A DNA stretch of 53,073 nt from Gemmatimonadota bacterium (GTDB lineage Bacteria; Gemmatimonadota; Gemmatimonadetes; Longimicrobiales; Gaopeijiaceae). Location of the stretch: NCBI GenBank assembly GCA_029262115.1, contig JAJCZZ010000032.1, forward strand, positions 1 to 53,073, in the 5' to 3' direction. Both the position numbers and the translations under genes were made by a program. This document shows, piece after piece, positions 46,413 through 53,073 of the stretch (position 1 is its first letter; each line of letters starts with the position of its first letter). The notes under the pieces are model-generated. The model was not told where the DNA came from. It worked only from the letters and a program-made list of their open reading frames with translations, and did no database searches.

Positions 46413-46861
46413 GGTCGCTCGTAGAACTGGCCGTATCCGCGAACCGTCCCCAGATGCGTGTACTCCTTCCAGCAGATGATCCAGCCACGGACCTCGTCCT
46501 GCTCGACCTCGAACGCGAAGCCGGGCTGGGACGCGCGTTCGGCGAGGAAGCGCTGGAGGTGCGCCGGAAGGTTGGGAACGCCGGGCACGTCCATCCCCTC
46601 GATGTCGATGTCCATGCCCACACGTACCTGAGCGTCGGACATCTTCAACGCGCGAATCGCCTCTTCGACGGCGTTGGCGACATCGCTGAGGGGCGGCGTC
46701 GAGCCCGTACGGCTCTTCATCTCCTTGAGCAGAGCCGCTGTGCTGGGCGATGCGACATCGTCGAGGACGCGACCCAATTGCGCCAGCAGCCGCTCGTGCA
46801 GCCGGAGAAGCTGGGTGTGCTCCCGGGTGACCCTCGCGTCGGTGTCGTCGGATCGCGTCAT
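46391..46861 (-). CDS. Hypothetical protein, 156 aa
   Basis: I do not recognise a family. The first ~60 residues look like an amphipathic helix pair (REHTQLLRLHERLLAQLGRV, then ALLKEMKSRTG). The C-terminal half is mixed and aromatic-rich (WIICWKEYTHLGTVRGYGQF). No signal peptide or membrane segment is seen. It begins close to 46864, where the opposite strand opens, and it overlaps the HNH gene tail. A short plus-strand frame of 73 codons starts at 46864 but I do not accept it as a gene. Confidence 0.62.
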   Translation of the reverse strand: MTRSDDTDARVTREHTQLLRLHERLLAQLGRVLDDVASPSTAALLKEMKSRTGSTPPLSDVANAVEEAIRALKMSDAQVRVGMDIDIEGMDVPGVPNLPAHLQRFLAERASQPGFAFEVEQDEVRGWIICWKEYTHLGTVRGYGQFYERPYAWIED

Positions 46862-47066
46862 AGGTGTCCGAAGACGAAGAGCGTTTGGCCCTGCGTCGAC
46901 CGGCTCGTCTCGTGATGGGGAAGGCTAAAAAGGCAAGATCCGGACGTCCTCGGCAACCGCCCGGGGCGAGGGAGACCGCCGACAGGGAATGGATCACGAC
47001 CCATAGTGGGGTAGGCGGGGTATACGAGGAGATGATATCTGCGAGTGCCGCGTTGGAGGAATGGGC

Positions 47067-47477
47067 ATGCCTGACGCCAGACTGATCCGACGCGTCCGAT
47101 TCCGGGCGAGCCATCGATACGGGTGGTCGAGCCCGCCGAGCCGGGAGGACCGCCGAACCTTCGGTGAGCAGGTGGAGCCGCACGAGCACGACTGGTACGT
47201 GGAGGTTCACGTCGAGGGTCCGATCGACCCGACGACCGGTTGGGTTACGGATCTGAAGGCACTCGACGAGCACCTCGACCGGCTTATGGAGGGGTGGGAC
47301 GGCGGCGACCTCAACGCGCTGGCCGAGCCGGTGGCAGAGGGTCGGATGCAGCCGAGCACCGAGGCCCTCGCGGCCTGGCTCTACGGCGAATTGCACGGCC
47401 ACGTCGCGGCTCCGGCGCGGCTGTCGGAGGTGCGAGTTTTCGAGAGTATCGAGCTGGGCGCGTGTTTTCCCGCGTGA
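47067..47477 (+). CDS. PTPS/QueD-fold protein lacking catalytic residues
   Basis: A 136-residue protein. GGAGGA seven bases before ATG 47067 decides the start. The tunnelling fold of 6-pyruvoyl-tetrahydropterin synthase and QueD is visible: His16 (FRASHRY), then His39 and His41 (EPHEHDWYVEVHVEG) as zinc ligands, GPIDPTTGWVTDLKALD, PSTEALAAWLYGEL and the pterin-anchoring VRVFESIELG. The catalytic Cys expected four residues before the His pair is Gln35 (FGEQVEPHEH) and the usual Asp-His pair (DHxxLN) reads GGDLNAL. It may bind a pterin or zinc without the normal reaction, or do a different one. It heads the plus-strand run with the Tat-leader protein and HTTM pair. Confidence 0.8.
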   Translation: MPDARLIRRVRFRASHRYGWSSPPSREDRRTFGEQVEPHEHDWYVEVHVEGPIDPTTGWVTDLKALDEHLDRLMEGWDGGDLNALAEPVAEGRMQPSTEALAAWLYGELHGHVAAPARLSEVRVFESIELGACFPA

Positions 47478-47502
47478 ATGTTCCCCGCAGAGGTGGTATC
47501 TT

Positions 47503-47874
47503 GTGACCATGAGCCCCTCCGTCGAAGAGACTCGCCGCGACTTCCTGTTGCGCCTGGCGCGCACCGTCGCGTTCGTACCGCCGATCATGGCATCAATGCG
47601 GGTGGCCTCCCTCGAGGGGCAGGGGAAGGGTGCAGCGGCCACTCCTGCCGCATCGGACCCCACCACGACCACGAGCGGTCCGGGAAAGGGCAAGGGCGCC
47701 AGCAACAGCAACAGTGCCGTGCTCACGGACGGCTCATTGTCCCCGACGGCTCAGGCCGTCTCGTCGCCGACGTTCAACGTCCAGCAGAGCACCGCTCAGA
47801 GTCCGTGGGACGCGGGCGGCAGCAGCAAGCCACCTCCGTGGGCGGCACCCCCGCCCACCCAGAGCGGGCGCTGA
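47503..47874 (+). CDS. Tat-leader small protein, low complexity
   Basis: A 123-residue protein starting at GTG 47503, with GAGGTGG upstream; an ATG at 47509 is an alternative. The N-terminus carries a twin-arginine signal (TRRDFLLRLARTVAFVPPIMAS) shown as RR11-12, F14 and a hydrophobic stretch to ~31. The mature part is rich in G, S, P, A and T (GPGKGKGASNSNS, PPPWAAPPPTQSGR), has no cysteine, and no catalytic domain. Such short Tat-leader proteins occur next to PqqD and HPr-kinase-like genes in other bacteria. It could be the substrate of the downstream membrane pair, but the sequence does not prove this. Confidence 0.7.
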   Translation: MTMSPSVEETRRDFLLRLARTVAFVPPIMASMRVASLEGQGKGAAATPAASDPTTTTSGPGKGKGASNSNSAVLTDGSLSPTAQAVSSPTFNVQQSTAQSPWDAGGSSKPPPWAAPPPTQSGR

Positions 47875-47953
47875 CGCCTTCGGGGTCGTGGGTGCGTCCG
47901 CGGATCCCGGCGTAGCTCCGTGCCCGGTCGCTTTCGGGAGCGCCGGGTAGCTC

Positions 47954-48760
47954 GTGACCCCTGAGGACCGCCTGGGGCCCGATCGACCTTCCCGGGCCCC
48001 TGAGGATCACGCCGAAGCGGACGATCGAGGGCGGTCTTCTCGACGTCTGCGGATTCTCCTTTCGCTCTTCTTCGTTCTGCATTGGGGCTCGGTCGCCGTC
48101 TACCTGATGCCGGTCGAGCGGTCTTCGGTGGAGCTGTTTCCCCGCTGGCTCCAGGAGATCGTGTATCGGGTGGTTCCACGGGTTGCACCCGTGACATGGC
48201 CTGTCGCTCGGCACTACCTCGATATCACCGGGACCCGGCAGCACTGGACGCTGTTCGCGCCCTGGCCGGCCAACTGGAAGAGTTCGGTAATGGTGGCCCC
48301 GTTCTTTCCCGAGGAGGGGCACTCGGACCGCTGGCGGGTGGACACCCTTGTGGTGGAGGGCCCCTACGAGCGTCCATACCCCCACGTCCTCGACCACCGC
48401 ACCTTCCGGATTCTGTACAACCTGGGGTACGAGAACAGCGGAACCGTCTACCGGCCGTACTTCGCGCGGGAGATGTGCCGAACCTTGCGAACGGACGCGG
48501 GGGTGGCGCCCGACGGGGTCTCCCTGATGATCGATTGGTGGCTCATGTCGGCCCCCTGGCTCGGGGAGGGCGACGAGTACTACCGCCAGTGGTTGGGCGG
48601 CTTCGACTGCCAGGAGGAAGACCAGGGGCCGGGCCCCGCCAAGCGACGATGGACCGCGTATGGGCTGCCCGCGACCATGGATGTCTCCGGCTGGAGCGTC
48701 GCGGAGTGGCCCGACTCCGCATCGGTCGCGGACGACCGCCCGGGGAGACCGCCTTCGTGA
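47954..48760 (+). CDS. Single-pass membrane protein, SdpA-like partner of the HTTM protein
   Basis: A 268-residue protein starting at GTG 47954. One membrane helix at ~35-55 (ILLSLFFVLHWGSVAVYLMP) follows a charged N-terminus. The soluble part contains TRQHWTLFAPWPAN, a variant of the QxWxxFAPxP motif found in proteins encoded beside HTTM proteins, including SdpA. The rest of the domain is not assignable. Its stop overlaps the HTTM start (GTGA), so they are probably made and act together. SdpA and SdpB help mature the SDP toxin in Bacillus; a similar job here is an analogy. Confidence 0.7.
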   Translation: MTPEDRLGPDRPSRAPEDHAEADDRGRSSRRLRILLSLFFVLHWGSVAVYLMPVERSSVELFPRWLQEIVYRVVPRVAPVTWPVARHYLDITGTRQHWTLFAPWPANWKSSVMVAPFFPEEGHSDRWRVDTLVVEGPYERPYPHVLDHRTFRILYNLGYENSGTVYRPYFAREMCRTLRTDAGVAPDGVSLMIDWWLMSAPWLGEGDEYYRQWLGGFDCQEEDQGPGPAKRRWTAYGLPATMDVSGWSVAEWPDSASVADDRPGRPPS

Positions 48761-49728
48761 CCGGGGTCCGAGGGTTGGGGGCCGCAGGACTCCGGTCATG
48801 GAACCGGTATTGGTTCCGTGACGTCGACGGGCTACCCCTGGGGGCGGTGAGGATCGGCGTGGCCGTGGCGGGCGTCATCCTCTGGCTGGGAATGGCGCCC
48901 CAGATCGTCCACTTCTACACGAACGCGGGAGAGTGGCCGATCGAGGCGGCCCGGACGTGGTCGAGCGACTGGATCCCTCGGTTCCTCATGCCCGATTTCA
49001 TGGGGGCCATCGTGCCCACGGTGGCGCTTTTCTCGGTGTGGGGCGCCGCGCTCACGGCGCTCCTCGTCGGGTGGCGCACTTCGGCGGTCGTATGGGTCAA
49101 CTGGCTGTGCACCATGTGGTTCCTCAACCGGAACGGGACCTTCAACAACGGAGGCGATGAGGTCTTCCGGCTGGTATCGCTCTACTTGGCCATCGCCTTC
49201 CTCGTCGTTCCTCCGGCTCATCGCGCCCTGTCGTTGGACCGACGTCGTGCTACGGGTTCGTTCGATGGACCCACCACTGTTCCCTCCTGGACGATCCGGA
49301 TGGTCCAGATCCAGATCATGGTCGTCTACCTCGTGTCCGGTGCCTGGAAGATGGTCGGACCGCCCTGGTGGGACGGCTCCGCGCTGTACGTCGCTCTGGA
49401 CAACCCCGCGTTCTCCCGATTCGGCGTCCCGCGAGCCGACTGGCTACGGATTCCGTTCACGGTCGCGACGGTGAGCGTGGCCCTGTGGGAGTTCCTCTTC
49501 CCGCTTCTGGTGTCGACCCCGCGCCTTCGGCGACCGGCGCTGTGGTTCGGGACCTCGCTCCACCTGGGCATCCTGGTATTCATGAGCATCGGGATCTTTC
49601 CGTTCATCATGCTGGGCTGCTATCCAGCGTTCATGACGGCCGGGGAGATCCGATCGGGCTTCGTGCGCCGTGCGCTTCAGGTGAAGGCGGCCACCAGAAG
49701 GTCCGCGGCCAGCGTCGTCTCGTCGTAA
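48757..49728 (+). CDS. HTTM-domain membrane protein (SdpB / VKGC-like)
   Basis: A 323-residue polytopic protein starting at GTG 48757. The HTTM core is seen in LGAVRIGVAVAGVILWLGMA, NRNGTFNNGGDEVFRLVSLYL, IQIMVVYLVSGAWKMVGPPWWDGSALY and LHLGILVFMSIGIFPFIMLGCYPAF (each a separate helix region). HTTM proteins include vitamin K-dependent carboxylase and SdpB; bacterial members of this size resemble SdpB. The tail overlaps the convergent HPr-kinase-like gene by 52 bp. The paired SdpA-like gene is directly upstream. Confidence 0.85.
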   Translation: MTGVRGLGAAGLRSWNRYWFRDVDGLPLGAVRIGVAVAGVILWLGMAPQIVHFYTNAGEWPIEAARTWSSDWIPRFLMPDFMGAIVPTVALFSVWGAALTALLVGWRTSAVVWVNWLCTMWFLNRNGTFNNGGDEVFRLVSLYLAIAFLVVPPAHRALSLDRRRATGSFDGPTTVPSWTIRMVQIQIMVVYLVSGAWKMVGPPWWDGSALYVALDNPAFSRFGVPRADWLRIPFTVATVSVALWEFLFPLLVSTPRLRRPALWFGTSLHLGILVFMSIGIFPFIMLGCYPAFMTAGEIRSGFVRRALQVKAATRRSAASVVSS

Positions 49729-50498
49729 ACGAGGTCGAACACCCTCGCGCATTCGACGACTGAGGCGACCTCTTCGAAAGCCTCGGGCTCCACGCGGTCG
49801 ACCATGACCAGGCCCGAGAGCATTCTGCCCAGATTCGCCGCCGTGTTGACCGGGGTCAGTCGTGGGGAACTCCCGGCGGAGCGGCGCGGGAAGACCACGG
49901 CGTGCACTCGCGCCGGCCCTGCCCACTCACTCCCGAGCGTGCCGGGCTCGTAGAAGCTGGCTTCGTGCCAGACCTTCAGGGCCGCCTTCCCCTCGGGCAG
50001 TCCGAGCAGGGTCCGCGCGGGCTCCTCGATCTTGAGGAGGCGCCGGAACGGATGGACCCATCCGGCACCCAGGAGCACGACGTCATCTCCGAGGACAGGC
50101 CAGCCCCGCAGCGCCAGGGCCGCGGTCAGGCTGGATTTGCCGGAGCCACCTGGTCCGGACAGAAGGGTCGCCCCGCGAGGAGAGACCAGCCCGGCCGCGT
50201 GGATCCCACGCTTTCCGCTGTTTTTCACCAGCTCTCCTGCGATGACGAGTTCCAGCCTGGACAGGAGGGCCCAGAGGTCGCGATCGCGCCAGGTCCCGAC
50301 GCCCGGCTGGCGAAGCTCGAAGTCGCTTCCGGAGCGTTCGACGACCAGACCGGCCGGGAGGTCTCCTGCAGCCGCGCGATCCTCGGGGAAGATCGTATTC
50401 AGCACGGGGAGGGCCTCAGGCAGCCGAACCTCGACGACCACCGGGGCGTCGAGCGACCCATACGCGAGGCGCCACTCGGACTGCCTCTCGGTGCTCAC
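49677..50498 (-). CDS. HPr-kinase-like P-loop protein (HprK-related)
   Basis: A 273-residue protein starting at GTG 50498 inside the PqqD stop (4-bp overlap). The nucleotide-binding loop is GPGGSGKSS (about residues 115-123), with GIHAAGLVSPRG before it and WPVLGDDVVLLG after it as the Walker B-like strand; this order is that of HPr kinase C-terminal domains. The first ~90 residues form a separate beta-rich domain. HprK-related kinases paired with PqqD-like peptide chaperones occur in RiPP-type and uncharacterised peptide loci. The kinase substrate is unknown. No PTS HPr gene is in the window. Confidence 0.8.
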   Translation of the reverse strand: MSTERQSEWRLAYGSLDAPVVVEVRLPEALPVLNTIFPEDRAAAGDLPAGLVVERSGSDFELRQPGVGTWRDRDLWALLSRLELVIAGELVKNSGKRGIHAAGLVSPRGATLLSGPGGSGKSSLTAALALRGWPVLGDDVVLLGAGWVHPFRRLLKIEEPARTLLGLPEGKAALKVWHEASFYEPGTLGSEWAGPARVHAVVFPRRSAGSSPRLTPVNTAANLGRMLSGLVMVDRVEPEAFEEVASVVECARVFDLVYDETTLAADLLVAAFT

Positions 50499-50761
50499 TC
50501 TACGAGGAGGCCCGCAGCCGCGAAGGTCCGCACCGCGTCCCGAGCCCCGGCCTCGGGAACGTCACCGAACGCCGCGGCCACCTCTGCCTCGATCGACCTG
50601 ATTTCGTGCTCGCCCGTGCAGAAGGTCCACACGAGGGCGGCGGAGAGGTTCAGGACGTGGATCTCCTGGGTGATCGGATCGAAGAGCACCCAGTCTTCGC
50701 CCACCCGGCGGAAGACGACGTCGTCCCGAGCGCGGGGGCGGAAGCGTGGGTTCAGGTCCAT
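50495..50761 (-). CDS. PqqD-family peptide-binding protein (RRE fold)
   Basis: An 88-residue protein (from ATG 50761) of the PqqD type: a winged-helix that binds leader peptides. VFRRVGEDWVLFDPITQEIH gives the three strands, followed by VLNLSAALVWTFCTGEHEI and the helices to AAGLLVE. An in-frame ATG at 50839 would add 26 residues, but no ribosome-binding site supports it; the site before 50761 (GGGAG, two bases away) is also poor. It is coupled to the HPr-kinase-like gene. No peptide precursor with an obvious leader was found beside it. Confidence 0.78.
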   Translation of the reverse strand: MDLNPRFRPRARDDVVFRRVGEDWVLFDPITQEIHVLNLSAALVWTFCTGEHEIRSIEAEVAAAFGDVPEAGARDAVRTFAAAGLLVE

Positions 50762-50848
50762 GTCTCCCGGAATGTCGACCGGGTCGAGAGTGGCTGCAAG
50801 TCGGGAGCCGGCTTGTAGGCACACCGCTCGAACCCGCATGTTGAGCTG

Positions 50849-51319
50849 ATGAAGGAGCCTCCGAAACCCCTGCCCGCGGCTGGTTCTCGCCCCGAACGGC
50901 CCCCTCCGGTCCCGGCGGCGGGTTCGGCCGAGCGCGTTCGACCCGCGACGCCGGTGGCGGGGTCGCCCGCGGAACCGCCCCGACCCAGTCCTGTGCGACC
51001 CTCGCCCGCTCGACCCCCGGCTCCCCCGTCCGAGGTGGGCGTTGAAGAGAGGCCGATCGAGGTGGAGGGCGAGACGTGGACTGCGGTCCTGCTCGGACGG
51101 GGCTCGAGCGGGAATGCCGAGATCGTGCTGATCGGGTTCCGAGCGCCGGGCGCGGACGGGATCGAGCGAGAAGCGTGGAGCGTCGGGTCGTCCCTTGCGC
51201 GTATCGGCGCCGAGGGACTTCGAGGAGCGTGGGCCCGGAGCCGACCGCCGCTCCCGGAGACCGAGCGAGGAAAGCCCCTGTTTCCGGAGTCGGCGGGCGA
51301 TCGCCGTCGGCGGCGCTGA
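50849..51319 (+). CDS. Proline-rich protein with small C-terminal domain, unknown
   Basis: A 156-residue protein. Residues 1-60 are almost entirely P, A, S and R (PVPAAGSAERVRPATP). A compact domain follows at ~70-130 (EGETWTAVLLGRGSSGNAE, IVLIGFRAPG, EAWSVGSSLARIGAEGLRGA). The last residues are basic (DRRRRR). No signal or membrane segment. The start at 50849 lacks a convincing ribosome-binding site, and the start may be further in. I do not recognise a family. It opens ten bases from one possible PqqD start on the other strand. Confidence 0.55.
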   Translation: MKEPPKPLPAAGSRPERPPPVPAAGSAERVRPATPVAGSPAEPPRPSPVRPSPARPPAPPSEVGVEERPIEVEGETWTAVLLGRGSSGNAEIVLIGFRAPGADGIEREAWSVGSSLARIGAEGLRGAWARSRPPLPETERGKPLFPESAGDRRRRR

Positions 51320-51506
51320 AGGCGTTCTAACGAAGCCGCCTTCGCCGGCATCGGGTCTGGACAAGGGAGTGGTACCCGGGCGGCAGCCGGCGACGGTGTG
51401 CACCCGGCCGGAAGGCGGGTTATTTTCACCTGGTTTCCTGGGAGGTAGGCGCCGCCGCGGCAGGCGTCCTCCTCCATCCGCGCGTTCAACACGGTGTGAC
51501 GATCCG

Positions 51507-52091
51507 GTGTCACTAGAGTCGTCCGGCAACTCCGGAGACGGAGCGTTGGTTCGGCGGGCCAGACAGGGCGATGAGTTCGCCTTTGGCCTGTTGGTACGCC
51601 GGTACCAGCGGGCGGCGTATTCCGTGGCGTATTCGGTCACGGGCCGTCATGAGGATGCCGAAGACGCGGCGCAGGAATCGTTTCTGGTGGCGCTTCAGAG
51701 GCTGGACGAATGCCGGAGCCCGGAGAAGTTCGCGGGGTGGTTGATGACCATCGTCCGGAATCGGTCGCGCAACCTGGTGCGGCGCGAGTCGCTCCGGGAG
51801 ATGGATCCGGTTCCGATCGGGGCGAGTGCTCGAGGGCCGATGCCGGACAGAGTGACGGAAACGCGTGAGTTGCGTAGCCGATTGGAGGAGGCCCTCGAGG
51901 GCCTGTCGGAGGTGCAGCGCGAGATCGTTTTGCTCCATGACCTGGAGGGTTGGAAGCATCGAGAGATCGCCGAGCGTCTGGATCTGCCTTCGGGCACGGT
52001 GCGCTCGCATCTCCACTTTGCGAGGAAGGCGCTACGTCGCACCCTCGGATCCACGGAGGGCAAGCTGAACCAGACCAGGAAGATTCCATGA
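51507..52091 (+). CDS. ECF-type RNA polymerase sigma factor (second copy)
   Basis: A 194-residue sigma factor of the RpoE-like type. Region 2 is FGLLVRRYQRAAYSVAYSVTGRHEDAEDAAQESFLVALQRL and WLMTIVRNRSRNLVRRE (each a known block); region 4 is LSEVQREIVLLHDLEGWKHREIAERLDLPSGTVRSHLHFARKAL. I place the start at GTG 51507; no strong ribosome-binding site is seen. The 187-bp leader contains GGTTATTTTC and other AT-poor tracts but no convincing promoter. It overlaps the next gene by ATGA and so forms an operon with the membrane anti-sigma-like protein and the Spy-like protein. It is only distantly similar to the sigma factor at 13832. Confidence 0.87.
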   Translation: MSLESSGNSGDGALVRRARQGDEFAFGLLVRRYQRAAYSVAYSVTGRHEDAEDAAQESFLVALQRLDECRSPEKFAGWLMTIVRNRSRNLVRRESLREMDPVPIGASARGPMPDRVTETRELRSRLEEALEGLSEVQREIVLLHDLEGWKHREIAERLDLPSGTVRSHLHFARKALRRTLGSTEGKLNQTRKIP

Positions 52092-52483
52092 GAGACGGGT
52101 GGCAGTGGATGGATGAAGCGGACGTGTCGGCGGAGAACGACCTCCAGCTTACGAACGCTGTCCGTGGGTTGGACCCCGCAGTGGAGGATCCGAACTACTG
52201 GTTGCGGTTCCAGGGATGGGTCGTGACGTCCGCGCGGGCGGAACTCACTCGGCGGCGGCTGATGGTCGAGTTGACCATGGGCGACGTGATGTCCTCGTGG
52301 GCGCGAGCGCTCGTCCCGAGCGCGCTTCTCGCGGCGGCGGTGGCGGGGCTTCTCGCCGTCGGACCTCCCGCGCCGTCGTCCGCGCCGCTTTCGGTCGAGG
52401 AGTTGCTCGTCTCCGGATTGGACGGTGAGGATCCGATTCCGGACAGAACGGCTTCCGTGACGTTCGTGTCTGAGCTGTTCTGA
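52088..52483 (+). CDS. Membrane anti-sigma-like protein
   Basis: A 131-residue protein. The N-terminal ~75 residues are helical and polar (ENDLQLTNAVRGLDP, YWLRFQGWVVTSARAELTRR), followed by one membrane helix (ALVPSALLAAAVAGLLAVG) and a short periplasmic tail. No zinc-finger cysteines are present. Position after an ECF sigma gene with an ATGA overlap, and the topology, suggest it holds the sigma factor at the membrane; the sequence itself does not show a known anti-sigma domain. Its stop overlaps the next start by one base. Confidence 0.7.
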   Translation: MRDGWQWMDEADVSAENDLQLTNAVRGLDPAVEDPNYWLRFQGWVVTSARAELTRRRLMVELTMGDVMSSWARALVPSALLAAAVAGLLAVGPPAPSSAPLSVEELLVSGLDGEDPIPDRTASVTFVSELF

Positions 52484-52917
52484 TGACGCGGCCGCTCCAG
52501 ACCAAGGCGCTTACGGCGCTGGTGATCGCCGTGGTTTTCGGCGCGGGTCTTGCGGTCGGCTTCGCGATGGACCGGACCGCGGTCGCGAACCCCGCTCCCG
52601 CCACGAGCACGGTGACCGCCAGTCCAGCCGATGAGGTCGAGGAGCCCCGCCGTACGCCGATGTACGAGAAGGTCGGCCCGACCGAAGAGCAGAAGGTTCT
52701 TCTCGACTCCATCGTAGTCGAGTACCGGGAGCGGCTGCGGGCGATTCGCGAAGCGTCGGATCGGGCGTACCAGTCACAGTTTCAGGCCCTGGTCGGCGCC
52801 ACCCGGTTGGAGATCAAAGAGATTTTTACCGCCGAACAGGCGGCCCGGTACGACTCCCTTGTCGCCGAATACGAACGCACGCGTGCGAAACAGCGAGCGT
52901 CCGCAAACGAGGGCTAG
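52483..52917 (+). CDS. Spy/CpxP-like periplasmic protein, membrane-anchored
   Basis: A 144-residue protein with an N-terminal anchor (ALTALVIAVVFGAGLAVGFA) and a periplasmic helical domain (EEQKVLLDSIVVEYRERLRA, RLEIKEIFTAEQAARYDSL). The TAEQAARYDSL stretch resembles the LTxxQ motif of Spy/CpxP stress proteins, which act as chaperones or sensors in the periplasm. Being the third gene after an ECF sigma and membrane anti-sigma-like protein, it may report envelope stress. Its TAG stop falls at the outer edge of the repeat element that follows. Confidence 0.72.
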   Translation: MTRPLQTKALTALVIAVVFGAGLAVGFAMDRTAVANPAPATSTVTASPADEVEEPRRTPMYEKVGPTEEQKVLLDSIVVEYRERLRAIREASDRAYQSQFQALVGATRLEIKEIFTAEQAARYDSLVAEYERTRAKQRASANEG

Positions 52918-53073
52918 TGTGGTGTTCCGAAAGTTCGCGAGCCACCGAGGGGGCCGAGGCGCCGGATCCTGGTAGGCGCGACGACGAGGAATAGCACCGC
53001 TATTTCGAGGAGGAGCAACGACCCAGGGCCGGATGCATCGGCTCTCGAATGGCCGAGACACTTTCGTAGCACC
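52917..53073 (-). repeat. MITE-like repeat, third copy, running to the window edge
   Basis: It opens with GTGTGGTGTTCCGAAAGT, which is the right end of the copy at 24729 in inverse orientation, preceded by CTAG. It contains the shared central palindrome AATAGCACCGCTATT (53000 region), then the complement of CATCCGGCCCTGGGTCG and of the left end, reaching GGTGCTACGAAAGTGTC reversed at 53073. The last few bases of the end lie beyond the window. Confidence 0.85.

Noticed and set aside
46864-47085. 73-codon plus-strand frame starting at GTG 46864
   Set aside because: It starts three bases from a divergent start, has no ribosome-binding site or family resemblance, and overlaps the well-supported start of the PTPS-like gene.
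49677-50761. Lasso-peptide cluster
   Set aside because: A PqqD-like and an HprK-like gene are present, but no transglutaminase-type protease (B2) and no asparagine-synthetase-like cyclase (C) or precursor is visible.

Overview
This is a chromosomal window of roughly 65-67% G+C (estimated by eye) from an aerobic, heterotrophic, diderm bacterium. The evidence for an outer membrane is a TonB-dependent receptor with an N-terminal carboxypeptidase-like regulatory domain, a second signal-peptide beta-barrel protein and many Sec-exported hydrolases. The mix of tandem-domain amidohydrolases, secreted M14/M24/M6 peptidases, sodium-coupled transporters and ECF sigma operons resembles Gemmatimonadota. 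That assignment is an inference from gene content; there is no rRNA gene here to test it. No tRNA, rRNA or CRISPR array was recognised.

Layout. 1-1467: an IS4-family insertion sequence with 18-bp terminal inverted repeats. Its transposase is split by a one-base frameshift and the last ~60 residues lie in another frame. 1471-5626 (minus): J-domain membrane protein, secreted unknown protein, sodium:solute symporter and a sugar-phosphate-type nucleotidyltransferase. 5918-10530: small membrane protein, DUF3810-like zinc protease, PA0069-type radical SAM protein, a 144-aa unknown and an outer-membrane protein. 10724-14323 (minus): a translationally coupled ECF sigma / anti-sigma / TonB receptor operon. 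14735-23791 (plus): secreted M14 carboxypeptidase, M24 peptidase, a two-domain amidohydrolase, a single-domain amidohydrolase lacking its metal ligands, and a GYF-like membrane protein. 23801-25557 (minus): exported cyanophycinase-like peptidase and NfuA. 25719-36799 (plus): glycyl-tRNA synthetase, TPR protein, NSS transporter, outer-membrane-type unknown, zincin, unknown, endonuclease III, HD protein, large M6 protease, lipoprotein and a 38-residue MetS-like transporter subunit. 36855-45650 (plus): a tightly overlapping run carB - HDAC-like deacetylase - methyltransferase - M24 peptidase - priA. 45816-50761: HNH endonuclease, an unknown, a PTPS/QueD-fold protein without its catalytic residues, a Tat-leader small protein, an SdpA-like/HTTM (SdpB-like) membrane pair, and on the opposite strand a coupled PqqD-like / HPr-kinase-like pair. 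50849-52917: proline-rich unknown and a second ECF sigma operon with a membrane anti-sigma-like protein and a Spy/CpxP-like periplasmic protein.

How it works together. Much of the window serves peptide and amino-acid scavenging: exported M14, M24 and M6 peptidases, cyanophycinase-like peptidase, amidohydrolases, NSS transporter plus MetS, and the TonB receptor. Two separate ECF operons probably sense envelope state or substrate. Three copies of a previously unfamiliar hairpin-forming repeat with 18-bp inverted ends (10553, 24729, 52917) sit between genes and look like a MITE family.

The best candidate for an undescribed system is 47067-50761. Here a Tat-leader small protein and an SdpA/SdpB-like pair face a PqqD/HprK-like pair, tail to tail with a 52-bp overlap. 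All the parts are types that handle modified or exported peptides, yet no recognised RiPP maturase is present.
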